This document shows, one piece after another, positions 22,571 to 30,810 of a stretch of DNA of 64,000 nt. The position numbers and the translations under genes were made by a program. The notes below the pieces were generated by a model, which was not told the origin of the DNA, did no database searches, and was given only the letters and a program-made list of their open reading frames with translations. Origin of the DNA: Caballeronia sp031450805 (GTDB lineage: Bacteria; Pseudomonadota; Gammaproteobacteria; Burkholderiales; Burkholderiaceae); assembly GCF_031450805.1 (NCBI RefSeq), contig NZ_JARTVY010000001.1, positions 2,666,001 to 2,730,000 of the forward strand, written 5' to 3'. Every line of letters starts with the position of its first letter. Positions within the stretch are counted from its first letter, which is position 1.

Positions 22571-23205
22571 GTTGTCCGCTGACTCTGAAATAGGCGCTCA
22601 AAACATGAGACGCGACTAGGCGCAATCCTAGGCTGGACAAGGGATGCGGCCATCCGCGAGCGCGCCGTGTCGCGGGTCGGTTTGCACATCGTCTGTCATC
22701 GTGTTATTATCTCGCTCGTTATCAACAGCAATTCACCATCATTCACGCGCAGCAGCCGGCCATATCGCATGATTCGGTACGAATCGGCCAATGCGTGGTA
22801 GTGACAGTTTTTATACAAAGAGGCTTGTCGGTTTTAGCGCTTCACGCGCACGCCGGCCTTTTTCGTTCCGAGCCTTGTAATTCGCCGACGTAGCGGTTCC
22901 ACCCGCGGCAGCTTCCCGAGTTCGCCGTCCGCACGTCAAATTCGTTTGTTTCATCCCGAGTGCAATTTCGCGACTTTCGCCGCGAGGCATCGGCACCGTG
23001 TTTTCCATTCGAGCCTCAGCTTCGGTCCATCGCGTCCGGCGCTGCGGAAAGCCCCTGGCTTTCGTTCCGACGATCCGAATGCGCTGCGGCGCCGTCACGA
23101 AACTGCACTATCCGGCAATACGCGCTGCTTTCCGGCGCGCCCGACGCTTTTCGCGAGCCGTTTTCGCGCGCGCACCGGGCACTTGAACACGGAGCTTTTC
23201 AACGT
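22571..23205 (+). other. Long non-coding leader region upstream of the ProP-type gene
   Basis: A 635-base stretch with no convincing gene. A good sigma-70 promoter lies at 22682-22710, so the transporter mRNA would have a leader of about 490 bases. The leader contains AT-rich blocks (near 22805-22820) between GC-rich ones. Frames that stay open across it run into the transporter but have no ribosome site or conserved look. Confidence 0.5.
22682..22710 (+). promoter_or_regulatory. Sigma-70-type promoter upstream of the ProP-type gene
   Basis: TTGCAC (22682-22687), a 17-base spacer and TATTAT (22705-22710). Four of six and five of six consensus bases with optimal spacing. The predicted start near 22717 lies about 490 bases before the transporter ATG. 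Confidence 0.55.
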
Positions 23206-24681
23206 ATGACCGCCCTACACGACGGCCTTTGGCGCACTCACAAGACGTCCGACGCAACCAGCGACCTCACGCTCGACGACATCACCATCGTCGATCAATC
23301 CCTTCTCAAGCGCGCTGTCGGCGCAATGGCCATCGGCAATGCGATGGAATGGTTCGACTTCGGCGTGTATAGCTACATCGCCGTGACGCTCGGCAAGGTT
23401 TTCTTCCCGTCGAGCAGCCCGACCGCGCAGTTGCTCGCGACCTTCGGCACCTTCGCGGCCGCCTTTCTCGTGCGTCCGCTCGGCGGCATGGTGTTCGGCC
23501 CGCTCGGCGACCGCATCGGCCGCAAGCGCGTGCTCGCGATGACCATGATCATGATGGCCATCGGCACCTTCTGTATCGGCCTGATTCCGAGCTACGACAG
23601 CATCGGCGTGATGGCGCCCGTGCTGCTGCTCGTCGCGCGCCTCGTGCAAGGCTTCTCGACCGGCGGCGAGTACGGCGGCGCGGCGACGTTCATCGCCGAA
23701 TTCTCGCCGGACAAGAAGCGCGGCTTCATGTCGAGCTTCCTCGAATGCGGCACGCTCGTCGGCTATGTGCTCGGCGCGGGCGTGGTGGCGGTGATGACCG
23801 CTGTCATGTCGCAGGAAACGCTGCTTGGCTGGGGCTGGCGCATTCCGTTCATGATCGCGGGTCCGCTCGGTCTGATCGGTCTTTATATCCGGATGAAGCT
23901 CGAAGAGACGCCGGCGTTCCAGCGCGAAGCGGACAAGATGGAAGCCGCCGCGCACCAGTCGACGAAGACGCAGTTCCGCGAAACGCTCGTGCAGCAATGG
24001 AAGCCGCTTCTGCAATGCGTCGGCCTCGTGCTGATCTTCAACGTGACGGACTACATGGCGCTGTCGTATCTGCCGAGCTATCTGTCGGCGACGCTCAAGT
24101 TCAACGAGACGCATGGCCTCTTCATCGTGCTGGTCGTGATGGTGCTGATGGTGCCGCTCACGCTGCTCGCGGGACGTCTCTCGGATACGATCGGCCGCAA
24201 GCCGGTGATGCTGGCGGGCTGCGTCGGCTTGCTGGTGCTGTCGATTCCGGCGCTTTCGCTGATCCGCGTCGGCTCGGTGGCTTCGGTGTTCGCGGGAATG
24301 ATGATTCTTGGCGCGCTGCTGTCGACGTTTACGGGCGTGATGCCCTCGTCGCTGCCGGCGCTGTTCCCGACGAAGATTCGTTACGGCGCGCTCGCGATCG
24401 GCTTCAACGTGTCGGTGTCGCTGTTCGGCGGCACGACGCCGCTCGTGACGGCATGGCTCGTCGACAAGACCGGCATGCTGATGATGCCCGCGTACTATCT
24501 GATGGGCGCATCGGTGATCGGCATCGTGTCGGTGCTTGCGCTCCACGAGACGGCGAAGAAGCCGCTGAAGGGCTCGCCGCCCGCAGTGGCGTCGCATTCG
24601 GAAGCGCATGCGATCCTGCGCGGTCATCGCGAGGCAGCCGAGATGGACGACTCGATGTTCGATAACGCCGCTCGCGCATAA
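23206..24681 (+). CDS. proP: ProP-type MFS transporter (proline/betaine family)
   Basis: A 491-residue, 12-helix major facilitator of the metabolite:H+ symporter group that includes ProP. Signatures: NAMEWFDFGVYSYIAVTLGKVFFP in helix 1 (shown as MEWFDFGVYSYIAVTLGK), the RPLGGMVFGPLGDRIGRKR loop 2-3 motif, VARLVQGFSTGGEYGGA in helix 4 and GRLSDTIGRKP in loop 8-9. ProP takes up osmoprotectants with protons. The C-terminal antiparallel coiled coil that helps E. coli ProP sense osmolality is not recognisable here, so substrate and osmotic control are uncertain. The ATG at 23206 follows GGAGCTTTTCAACGT. A terminator follows the gene. Confidence 0.8.
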   Translation: MTALHDGLWRTHKTSDATSDLTLDDITIVDQSLLKRAVGAMAIGNAMEWFDFGVYSYIAVTLGKVFFPSSSPTAQLLATFGTFAAAFLVRPLGGMVFGPLGDRIGRKRVLAMTMIMMAIGTFCIGLIPSYDSIGVMAPVLLLVARLVQGFSTGGEYGGAATFIAEFSPDKKRGFMSSFLECGTLVGYVLGAGVVAVMTAVMSQETLLGWGWRIPFMIAGPLGLIGLYIRMKLEETPAFQREADKMEAAAHQSTKTQFRETLVQQWKPLLQCVGLVLIFNVTDYMALSYLPSYLSATLKFNETHGLFIVLVVMVLMVPLTLLAGRLSDTIGRKPVMLAGCVGLLVLSIPALSLIRVGSVASVFAGMMILGALLSTFTGVMPSSLPALFPTKIRYGALAIGFNVSVSLFGGTTPLVTAWLVDKTGMLMMPAYYLMGASVIGIVSVLALHETAKKPLKGSPPAVASHSEAHAILRGHREAAEMDDSMFDNAARA

Positions 24682-24705
24682 GCGATCGCGTTCATCCGAA
24701 TGACG

Positions 24706-24736
24706 AAGGGCCGGCGTGTCACGCGCCGGCCCTTTT
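24706..24736 (+). terminator. Intrinsic terminator after the ProP-type gene
   Basis: AAGGGCCGGCG and CGCCGGCCCTT form a perfect 11-bp stem with a 7-base loop, ending in TTTT. It lies between convergent genes and may serve both. Confidence 0.85.
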
Positions 24737-24741
24737 GCTAT

Positions 24742-25200
24742 CTACGCGATGAGCGTGACGATGCGTGCGTCGATGGCTTCTGTGTCTGCGTCGATTTCCA
24801 GCAACGCGACAGTCACCGGCAACCTGAAGCGTCGCGGCCCCGCACTGCCGGGGTTGACGACCAGCACGCCGCCGCGGCGCGCAACGACCGGCTTGTGTGA
24901 ATGCCCGGTCACGACGACATCGACTCCATGCAGTTCTTCGGGCACGTCGGCGATATCGTGGACGACGTGGATCGTCGCGCCGCCCAGTTCGATGCGCGCA
25001 TGTTCGGGCAACGTCGCGACGGTCTCGCCGGTATCGTTATTGCCACGCACGACGGTGAGCGGCGCGAGAGCCGCGAGCGTATCGAGGACTTCGCGCCTGC
25101 AGATATCGCCCGCATGGATGATGTGCTCGCAGTCGCGCAATGCGTCGAGCGCTTCGGGACGCACGAGGTTGTGGGTGTCGGAGATGAGGCCGATGCGCAT
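24742..25200 (-). CDS. YfcE/MJ0936-type metallophosphoesterase
   Basis: A 152-residue calcineurin-like phosphoesterase. Metal-binding motifs in order: ISDTHN (residues 6-11), HAGDI (29-33), RGNND (52-56), and GHSHKP (near 105-110), followed by NPGSAGPRR. Proteins of this small single-domain family hydrolyse phosphodiesters such as cyclic nucleotides or p-nitrophenyl phosphate in vitro; the natural substrate is unknown. The ATG at 25200 begins the conserved MRIGLISDTH. It lies 8 bases behind the TMEM175-like gene and is probably cotranscribed with it. Confidence 0.87.
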   Translation of the reverse strand: MRIGLISDTHNLVRPEALDALRDCEHIIHAGDICRREVLDTLAALAPLTVVRGNNDTGETVATLPEHARIELGGATIHVVHDIADVPEELHGVDVVVTGHSHKPVVARRGGVLVVNPGSAGPRRFRLPVTVALLEIDADTEAIDARIVTLIA

Positions 25201-25207
25201 CGCGCGC

Positions 25208-25792
<585 letters not shown>

Positions 25793-25934
25793 TGCATGTC
25801 CTCTCGTGTTGGCTTCGATCGAGCGAAGGCGGAACAGTCGGCGATTATGCGGGAGGCGCGTGAGGTTGTCGAATGGCTTTCAATAAGCCCGCGCGGGCGA
25901 TACAGCGGGCAATACAGCGGGCGTTCGCGGCGTT

Positions 25935-25962
25935 TTGGCACGGCCGGATGCGATGGTAGAAT
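25935..25962 (+). promoter_or_regulatory. Promoter of tRNA-Leu
   Basis: TTGGCA (25935-25940), a 16-base spacer and TAGAAT (25957-25962). The start would fall about 6 bases before the mature tRNA 5' end, and the intervening GCG-rich stretch resembles a stringent discriminator. Confidence 0.6.
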
Positions 25963-25974
25963 CGCGTCCGCTCT

Positions 25975-26059
25975 GCCGGGGTGATGAAATTGGTAAACAT
26001 AGCGGACTTAAAATCCGCCGCCGCAAGGCTTGCCGGTTCGAGTCCGGTCCCCGGCACCA
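25975..26059 (+). tRNA. tRNA-Leu (anticodon UAA)
   Basis: An 85-nt type II tRNA with CCA encoded. Acceptor arms GCCGGGG (25975-25981) and CCCCGGC (26049-26055) pair perfectly and are followed by ACCA. The anticodon stem GCGGA/TCCGC encloses CTTAAAA with anticodon TAA at 26009-26011. The long variable arm (GCCGCAAGGCTTGC region) and GGTTCGAGTCC T-arm fit tRNA-Leu. No integrase or att-like repeat was seen next to it. Confidence 0.95.
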
Positions 26060-26090
26060 GCGCACGTCCCTGCACTCGTGACACGCGTGG

Positions 26091-26372
26091 CTACACGCCA
26101 TGCCCCAACACCCGCGCCACATAATGCCGGCCCCACGCCTCGCCATGCGCCATCGCCTGCGCGACGGTTTCGAAGGGTCCGTGATCGCCCGTCATTTCCC
26201 CTGAATCGTCCGCGAGCGTCGAGCCGTGTACCGGTCGGCCATCGGCGCGCGTGATCCGCACCCGGATCACGTAACCTTCGACGCACGCCTCAGTCTCGCC
26301 ATCACCCGGACGCGGCTTCGGGACCGCGCTCATGGCGAGCATGTAATCGCCCACTTCGATGTCCTTTTGCAT
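26091..26372 (-). CDS. Hypothetical protein
   Basis: A 93-residue soluble protein without a recognised domain. It is acidic at the start (MQKDIEVGDYMLAMSAVPKP) and carries a basic central strand (YVIRVRITRADGRPVHG) and a C-terminal helix with several His (MAHGEAWGRHYVARVLGHG). The start at 26372 is preferred over an upstream ATG because GAGGCGGGC lies just before it. It converges on the tRNA-Leu gene. Its codon use matches neighbouring real genes. No function can be assigned. Confidence 0.6.
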   Translation of the reverse strand: MQKDIEVGDYMLAMSAVPKPRPGDGETEACVEGYVIRVRITRADGRPVHGSTLADDSGEMTGDHGPFETVAQAMAHGEAWGRHYVARVLGHGV

Positions 26373-26524
26373 GCCCGCCTCTGCATCGTCGAGAATCGCT
26401 TCCGCCGATTGTGCTACCGCGCCCGAGCGTCGAACAAGTGCGTGGCGCGTGTTATAAAGCTTCGCCGCCAATTCCTATCTCGCTCCGATGCCCGCCCCGC
26501 ATCGGGCATCGACCGGTTCCATCG

Positions 26525-26872
26525 ATGAACACTCGCTCCCGCCTGCTTCTGCTTCTCTCGGTTCCAATCGCGCTTCTGGCCGGCTGCACGTCCTACTATC
26601 GCAACATCGATGCGTGCAAGGACCGCATGCGCGCCGATTATCCGGACGCCGCAAGCGCGCCGCTGAAGCTCACCGGCTCGAGCGCGGCCATGCATGGCTC
26701 ACGCGTCGTCGTGCACGGCACGATCGACACGCCGCCGAAGCCGCCCGCCACGAAAACCGCCGACACCCCCGCCGCCGCTGAATGCACGTTCAGCGACAAC
26801 ACGCTGACCACGTTCCAGTGGCTCGCCCCGGCGAAGCTCGCACCCAAGCCCCCGGCCGACGACGACCAGTAA
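26525..26872 (+). CDS. Hypothetical lipoprotein
   Basis: A 115-residue predicted lipoprotein. Signal peptide with lipobox LLAGC (lipidated Cys 21), directly followed by TSYYRNIDACKDRMRADYP, and a Pro/Ala/Lys-rich C-terminal third (PPKPPATKTADTPAAAE) that may be disordered. Two further Cys residues (about 31 and 87) could form a disulfide. Divergent from the small gene at 26091-26372; the MFS gene follows 92 bases downstream. Function unknown. Confidence 0.7.
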   Translation: MNTRSRLLLLLSVPIALLAGCTSYYRNIDACKDRMRADYPDAASAPLKLTGSSAAMHGSRVVVHGTIDTPPKPPATKTADTPAAAECTFSDNTLTTFQWLAPAKLAPKPPADDDQ

Positions 26873-26964
26873 GCACGCCCGCACGGTCAGCAAAGCGCTT
26901 CGGTCTCCAGTATGATCGGCGGCTTGCCGCACGCCGCCCTCCTGCCCGTCCGACGGAACGAACC

Positions 26965-28221
26965 ATGTCCGCGTCATCGCATCAGCCGCAACACTCCTCT
27001 CACCACCCTACGCCCGAGCGCCATCCGCACTACTCGCGCGCGACGCTCTGGCTGCTCGCGACGATCGCGGGCGTATCGGTGGCCAACATCTACTTCAATC
27101 AGCCGCTGCTCGGCGATTTCCGGGCGTCGTTTCCGGGAAGCACCTACCTGATCGGCGCGGTGCCGGCCGCGACGCAACTCGGCTATGCGTTCGGCATGCT
27201 GATGCTCGCGCCGCTCGGTGACCGCTTCGACCGGCGCATGCTGATCCTCATGCAGCTCGCGGCGCTGGGCGTTGCGCTCATCGTGGCGAGCGCCGCGCCG
27301 ACGCTCGCGGTGCTGGTCGCGGCGAGTCTCGCGATAGGCGTCGTATCGACGATTGCGCAGCAGGCGGTGCCCTTCTCCGCCGAGCTTGCGCCCGCCGCCG
27401 AGCGAGGCCACGCGGTCGGCACCGTGATGAGCGGGCTGCTTCTCGGCATCCTGCTCGCGCGCACGGTATCCGGTTTCGTCGCGGAGTATTTCGGCTGGCG
27501 CGCGGTGTTCGCGGCGTCGGTGGCGGCGACGATCGCGCTCGCGGCAGTCGTGATGATGCGGCTGCCCAAAAGCTGTCCGACCTCGACGCTCTCCTACGGC
27601 AAGCTGCTCGCGTCGATGTGGCATCTGACCGCCGAGAGCGCCGCGCTGCGCGAGGCCGCGCTGACGGGCGGCGCGCTTTTCGCCGGCTTCAGCGCGTTCT
27701 GGTCGCTGCTGACCTTGTTGCTCGCGGGAGAGCCGTTTCATATGGGACCGCAGGCGGCGGGACTGTTCGGCATCGTCGGTGCGGCGGGTGCATTAGCCGC
27801 GCCGCTTGCGGGCAAGTCGGCGGACAAGCGCGGGCCGCGGGCGGTCATCACGCTGTCGATCGTGCTCGTCGCGGTGTCGTTCGTCGTGTTCGCGCGGTCG
27901 GCGAGGAGCATCGCGGGGCTTGTCATCGGCGTGATCGTGCTCGATGTCGGCGTGCAGGCCGCGCAGATTTCCAACCAGTCGCGCATCTACGCGCTGAAGC
28001 CCGAGGCGCGCAGCCGCGTCAACACGGTTTATATGGTGGCGTACTTCATCGGCGGCGCGGCGGGATCGGCGCTGGCGTCGCTCGCCTGGCAGGCGATGGG
28101 ATGGACCGGCGTGTGCGTCGTCGGGCTTGCGGCGACCGGGCTGGCGGGGTTCAGCCACTGGCGCGGGCGCGAGGGACGGCTGGATGCGCGCAGTGGAGCG
28201 GGACGGGTCAGCGAAGAATGA
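26965..28221 (+). CDS. MFS transporter (drug:H+ antiporter-like)
   Basis: A 418-residue, 12-helix major facilitator. ANIYFNQPLLGDF in helix 1, LGDRFDRRM in loop 2-3, and GIVSTIAQQAVPFSAELA (helix 4 region) are typical of a bacterial group of putative exporters. A His-rich N-terminal tail (MSASSHQPQHSSHHPTPERH) precedes helix 1. The ATG at 26965 is followed directly by this tail; ribosome site GGAACGAACC is weak. It converges on the receiver-protein gene. Substrate unknown. Confidence 0.8.
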   Translation: MSASSHQPQHSSHHPTPERHPHYSRATLWLLATIAGVSVANIYFNQPLLGDFRASFPGSTYLIGAVPAATQLGYAFGMLMLAPLGDRFDRRMLILMQLAALGVALIVASAAPTLAVLVAASLAIGVVSTIAQQAVPFSAELAPAAERGHAVGTVMSGLLLGILLARTVSGFVAEYFGWRAVFAASVAATIALAAVVMMRLPKSCPTSTLSYGKLLASMWHLTAESAALREAALTGGALFAGFSAFWSLLTLLLAGEPFHMGPQAAGLFGIVGAAGALAAPLAGKSADKRGPRAVITLSIVLVAVSFVVFARSARSIAGLVIGVIVLDVGVQAAQISNQSRIYALKPEARSRVNTVYMVAYFIGGAAGSALASLAWQAMGWTGVCVVGLAATGLAGFSHWRGREGRLDARSGAGRVSEE

Positions 28222-28261
28222 TGCCTCGCGGTTCGGAAACGAGCCGCGCGTTAAAGGGCGC

Positions 28262-28702
28262 TCAAACCCTCTCCCTTCCCCATTCCTCCAGCGCATCGAG
28301 CACGCGATCGAACTCGAGCGATTTATCGAAGAAATGCCGCACGCCGTACTGCAGGCACCTTTCGCGATAAGCCGGCAGCGCATGATTCGTCAGCACGACC
28401 ACGAACGCATCGTTCGCGAGTCGCGATGCGTTCGCTTCCTTGAGCCACGCAAGCACGTCGATGCCCGAGCCGCGCTTCAGTTGCAGATCGACGATCACCA
28501 CATCGAAGGCCTGCGACGACAGCAACGCGATGGCCTCCTGCGGCGCATCGGCGAAAGCGGTCACGCGCCACGGGCCGAGCGCTTCGATCGCCTCCGTGAG
28601 ACTGCGGCGGATCAGCGGCGAATCCTCGATCAGCAGCACCGCGAGCGGCCCGCCGCGCGGTCTGTGCTGCTCTGCCGAATCGTCGATGATGATGTGGCCC
28701 AC
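28262..28702 (-). CDS. Single-domain response regulator (receiver only)
   Basis: A ~146-residue CheY-like receiver without an output domain. LLIEDSPLIRRSL gives the acidic pocket, VVIVDLQLKRGSG the phosphoacceptor Asp, VVLTNHA the switch Thr, and FFDKSLEF the conserved Lys. I prefer GTG at 28702, because GGAGG lies 9 bases upstream; the in-frame ATG at 28711 touches that GGAGG directly and would be poorly spaced. It follows the LuxR-type regulator by about 50 bases on the same strand, so the pair probably works with the divergent kinase at 30811. Confidence 0.8.
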   Translation of the reverse strand: MGHIIIDDSAEQHRPRGGPLAVLLIEDSPLIRRSLTEAIEALGPWRVTAFADAPQEAIALLSSQAFDVVIVDLQLKRGSGIDVLAWLKEANASRLANDAFVVVLTNHALPAYRERCLQYGVRHFFDKSLEFDRVLDALEEWGRERV

Positions 28703-28752
28703 GGCGGGCATCCTCCGCTTTACTGCATCCTCGTCGCAAACGAAACGCTGCG

Positions 28753-29385
28753 TTATTCGATCAATCCGTTCTTGATCGCGTAATACGTGAGATCGGCGTT
28801 GTTGGACAGCCGCATCTTCTCCAGCACGCGCGCCCGATACGTGCTCACCGTCTTCACCGACAGATGCAGCTCCTGCGCGATCTCCGTCGGAATGCGGCCG
28901 CCCGCGAGCTTGCAAAAGATCTGGAACTCGCGCTCCGACAGCGTCTCGTGCGGCCGGTCCGCCGCGGGCTTGTCGAGCTTGTCGGCGAGCGCATCGGCGA
29001 TGAACTCCGACAAGTAACGATGCCCGCGCGCCACCGTGCGAATCGCCCGGACGATCTCGTCGGGCGCGGCGTCCTTGTTCAGATAGCCGTTCGCGCCCGC
29101 CTTCAGCAGGTTGATCGCGTACTGGCTCTCGGGAAAGCCCGACAGCATCAGCACGCCCTGCTGCGGCCGGATCTGCTTGATGACGCGCAACGTATCGACG
29201 CCGTTCTTGTCGGGCATCGCGATGTCGAGCAGCACCACATCGAAGGCCTGCTCGCGCACGAGCGCGATCGTTTCGTCGCCGGTCGATGCCTCGGCCGCCA
29301 CTTCCATGTCGGGTTCGTCGGCGACGAACTGCCTGAACCCGCTGCGCACGATCGCATGATCGTCGGCTATCAAGACTCGAATCAT
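28753..29385 (-). CDS. NarL/FixJ-type response regulator
   Basis: A 210-residue DNA-binding response regulator. Receiver with DD at residues 8-9, phosphoacceptor Asp54 (VLLDIAMPDKNG), Lys in YLNKDAAP, then a LuxR-type helix-turn-helix (LSEREFQIFCKLAGGRIPTEIAQELHLSVKTVSTYRARVLEK, shown in part as LSVKTVSTYRARVLEKM). The likely partner is the HisKA_3 kinase at 30811-32262, the usual pairing for this class. Targets are unknown; the ferritin-like and DUF1328 genes between them are natural candidates. Confidence 0.9.
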   Translation of the reverse strand: MIRVLIADDHAIVRSGFRQFVADEPDMEVAAEASTGDETIALVREQAFDVVLLDIAMPDKNGVDTLRVIKQIRPQQGVLMLSGFPESQYAINLLKAGANGYLNKDAAPDEIVRAIRTVARGHRYLSEFIADALADKLDKPAADRPHETLSEREFQIFCKLAGGRIPTEIAQELHLSVKTVSTYRARVLEKMRLSNNADLTYYAIKNGLIE

Positions 29386-29486
29386 TCAGGCCGTCCGCGC
29401 TGCTGTAATGAGTGAACGGTCATTTTACGCATGCATCGCAGAAGCGCGATGCGCGGTCTCGCTCGTGCCCGCATCGCGCCGACGCA

Positions 29487-30062
29487 TCAGCCGTTACGGC
29501 CTTCGAGCAGATCGGCCATGTCGTCGGCGTGCTCCTCTTCGACCGCCAGAATCTCTTCGAAGATGCGGCGCGTGGTGACATCCTTGTCGCCGAGATAACG
29601 GATGATCTCGCGATAGGTATCGATCGCAATCCGCTCCGCAATGAGGTTCTCGCGGATCATGTCGATGAGGTCCGCGCCTTCCTTGTACTCCGAGTGCGCG
29701 CGCGACTTGAGGCTGTCCGGCGCGAAGTTCGGCTCGCCGCCCAACTGGACGATGCGTTCCGCGAGCATGTCGGCGTGTTCCTGCTCCTCGGTCGCGTGCT
29801 CGGCGAATTCCTGTGCGACGGCTTCCGAGTGAATGCCCTTCGCCATGAAATAGTGGCGCTTGTAGCGCAGCGTGCAGACCCATTCGGTCGCGAGCGCGTC
29901 GTTGAGCAGCTTCAGCACGGTCTCGCGATCGGCGCTATACGTCGACGTGACCGGGCCCTCGTCCATGTGCTGGCGCGCGTCGTTCCGGATCTTTTCGACA
30001 TCGAGGACGAAGGCGTCCGAGGATTGGCCCGGCGCGGCGGTTACAGCAGACGAATTGGACAT
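29487..30062 (-). CDS. Ferritin-like/bacterioferritin-type protein
   Basis: A 191-residue four-helix ferritin-like protein. Di-iron ligands appear in order: E in NDALATEWVCTLRYKRHYF, EEQEHADML (E..H), RENLIAERIAIDTYREII (E) and EILAVEEEHADDM (E..H). The N-terminal ~40 residues are an extension. It resembles bacterioferritin/Dps-like proteins of unknown oligomeric type that store iron or detoxify peroxide; a haem-ligand Met was not identified. AGGAG lies 10 bases before the ATG. It is embedded in a two-component and stress-like cluster. Confidence 0.82.
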   Translation of the reverse strand: MSNSSAVTAAPGQSSDAFVLDVEKIRNDARQHMDEGPVTSTYSADRETVLKLLNDALATEWVCTLRYKRHYFMAKGIHSEAVAQEFAEHATEEQEHADMLAERIVQLGGEPNFAPDSLKSRAHSEYKEGADLIDMIRENLIAERIAIDTYREIIRYLGDKDVTTRRIFEEILAVEEEHADDMADLLEGRNG

Positions 30063-30221
30063 TTGATTGGCTCCTGTGGGATGGTAGTGGACGGTAGCGG
30101 TTACACAGGCCGCGCCTGCGGCTCATAGCGCGCCGCTATCCGATGAACGTCTTCGATGCACGCACCGTGCCCGCTCACAGAACTGTCGGAATGAAACCGC
30201 TCCATCGGAGCGGCGCGGCCG

Positions 30222-30383
30222 TCATGTCTTGAATACGCCGAGCAACAGCGTAACGACGAATACGACCAAAAAAATATAGAACAGGATCTTCGCGATTTCC
30301 GCCGCGCCCGCCGCGATGCCTGTAAATCCGAACACCGCGGCAATGATCGCGATCACGAAGAAAACGGCGGCGTAGTGCAGCAT
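30222..30383 (-). CDS. DUF1328 small membrane protein (copy 1)
   Basis: A 53-residue protein with two hydrophobic helices around the family core FGFTGIAAGAAEIAKILFYIF. DUF1328 (YtjA) proteins are small inner-membrane peptides of unknown function, often in stress-induced gene sets. GAGGAGG lies 6 bases before the ATG at 30383, which fixes the start; the longer upstream frame is rejected. A paralogue lies 87 bases upstream. Confidence 0.88.
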   Translation of the reverse strand: MLHYAAVFFVIAIIAAVFGFTGIAAGAAEIAKILFYIFLVVFVVTLLLGVFKT

Positions 30384-30470
30384 GAAACCTCCTCTTCGAG
30401 CGTGCCTGTCATCGCATGAGGCGGCGCTATGGCGTGACGCCACGGGCCGCCGTGAGCGAATCCAGGCCTG

Positions 30471-30647
30471 CTAATCGATCGCTTTCTTGGTGATGACGAA
30501 GCCCAGCACCAGAAACACGACGCACAGGATCAGGAACAGCACGAACAGAAATTTGGCGATGGTCGCCGCGCCCGCCGCGACGCCCGTGAAGCCGAGAAGA
30601 CCGGCGATCACGGCGACGATCGCAAAGAACAGTGCCCACTTCAGCAT
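30471..30647 (-). CDS. DUF1328 small membrane protein (copy 2)
   Basis: A 58-residue membrane peptide with the same core as its neighbour (LLGFTGVAAGAATIAKFLFVLF) and two hydrophobic helices. The C-terminus is basic (VITKKAID). The two copies are about half identical in the core, so they look like an old tandem duplication. GGGGAAAG precedes the ATG at 30647. It is divergent from the histidine kinase gene, with 163 bases between. Confidence 0.85.
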   Translation of the reverse strand: MLKWALFFAIVAVIAGLLGFTGVAAGAATIAKFLFVLFLILCVVFLVLGFVITKKAID

Positions 30648-30810
30648 GATCTTTCCCCGTAGGAATGGATGGTGAGCCCATCCTAACGATGCGCTGCGGC
30701 GCGCGCATTCGGGCTGGCTCCTTTTTTGCTGTGAGAATCCACCGACATCAGCTTTCAATTGGCTCGCGCGGACGGACCATCCGCCGCCCCGCGATGCCTG
30801 AAACCACTCT

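Noticed and set aside
25975..26059. tRNA-Leu as an integration site of a genomic island
   Set aside because: No integrase, no repeat of the tRNA 3' end and no GC shift were seen in the flanking genes.
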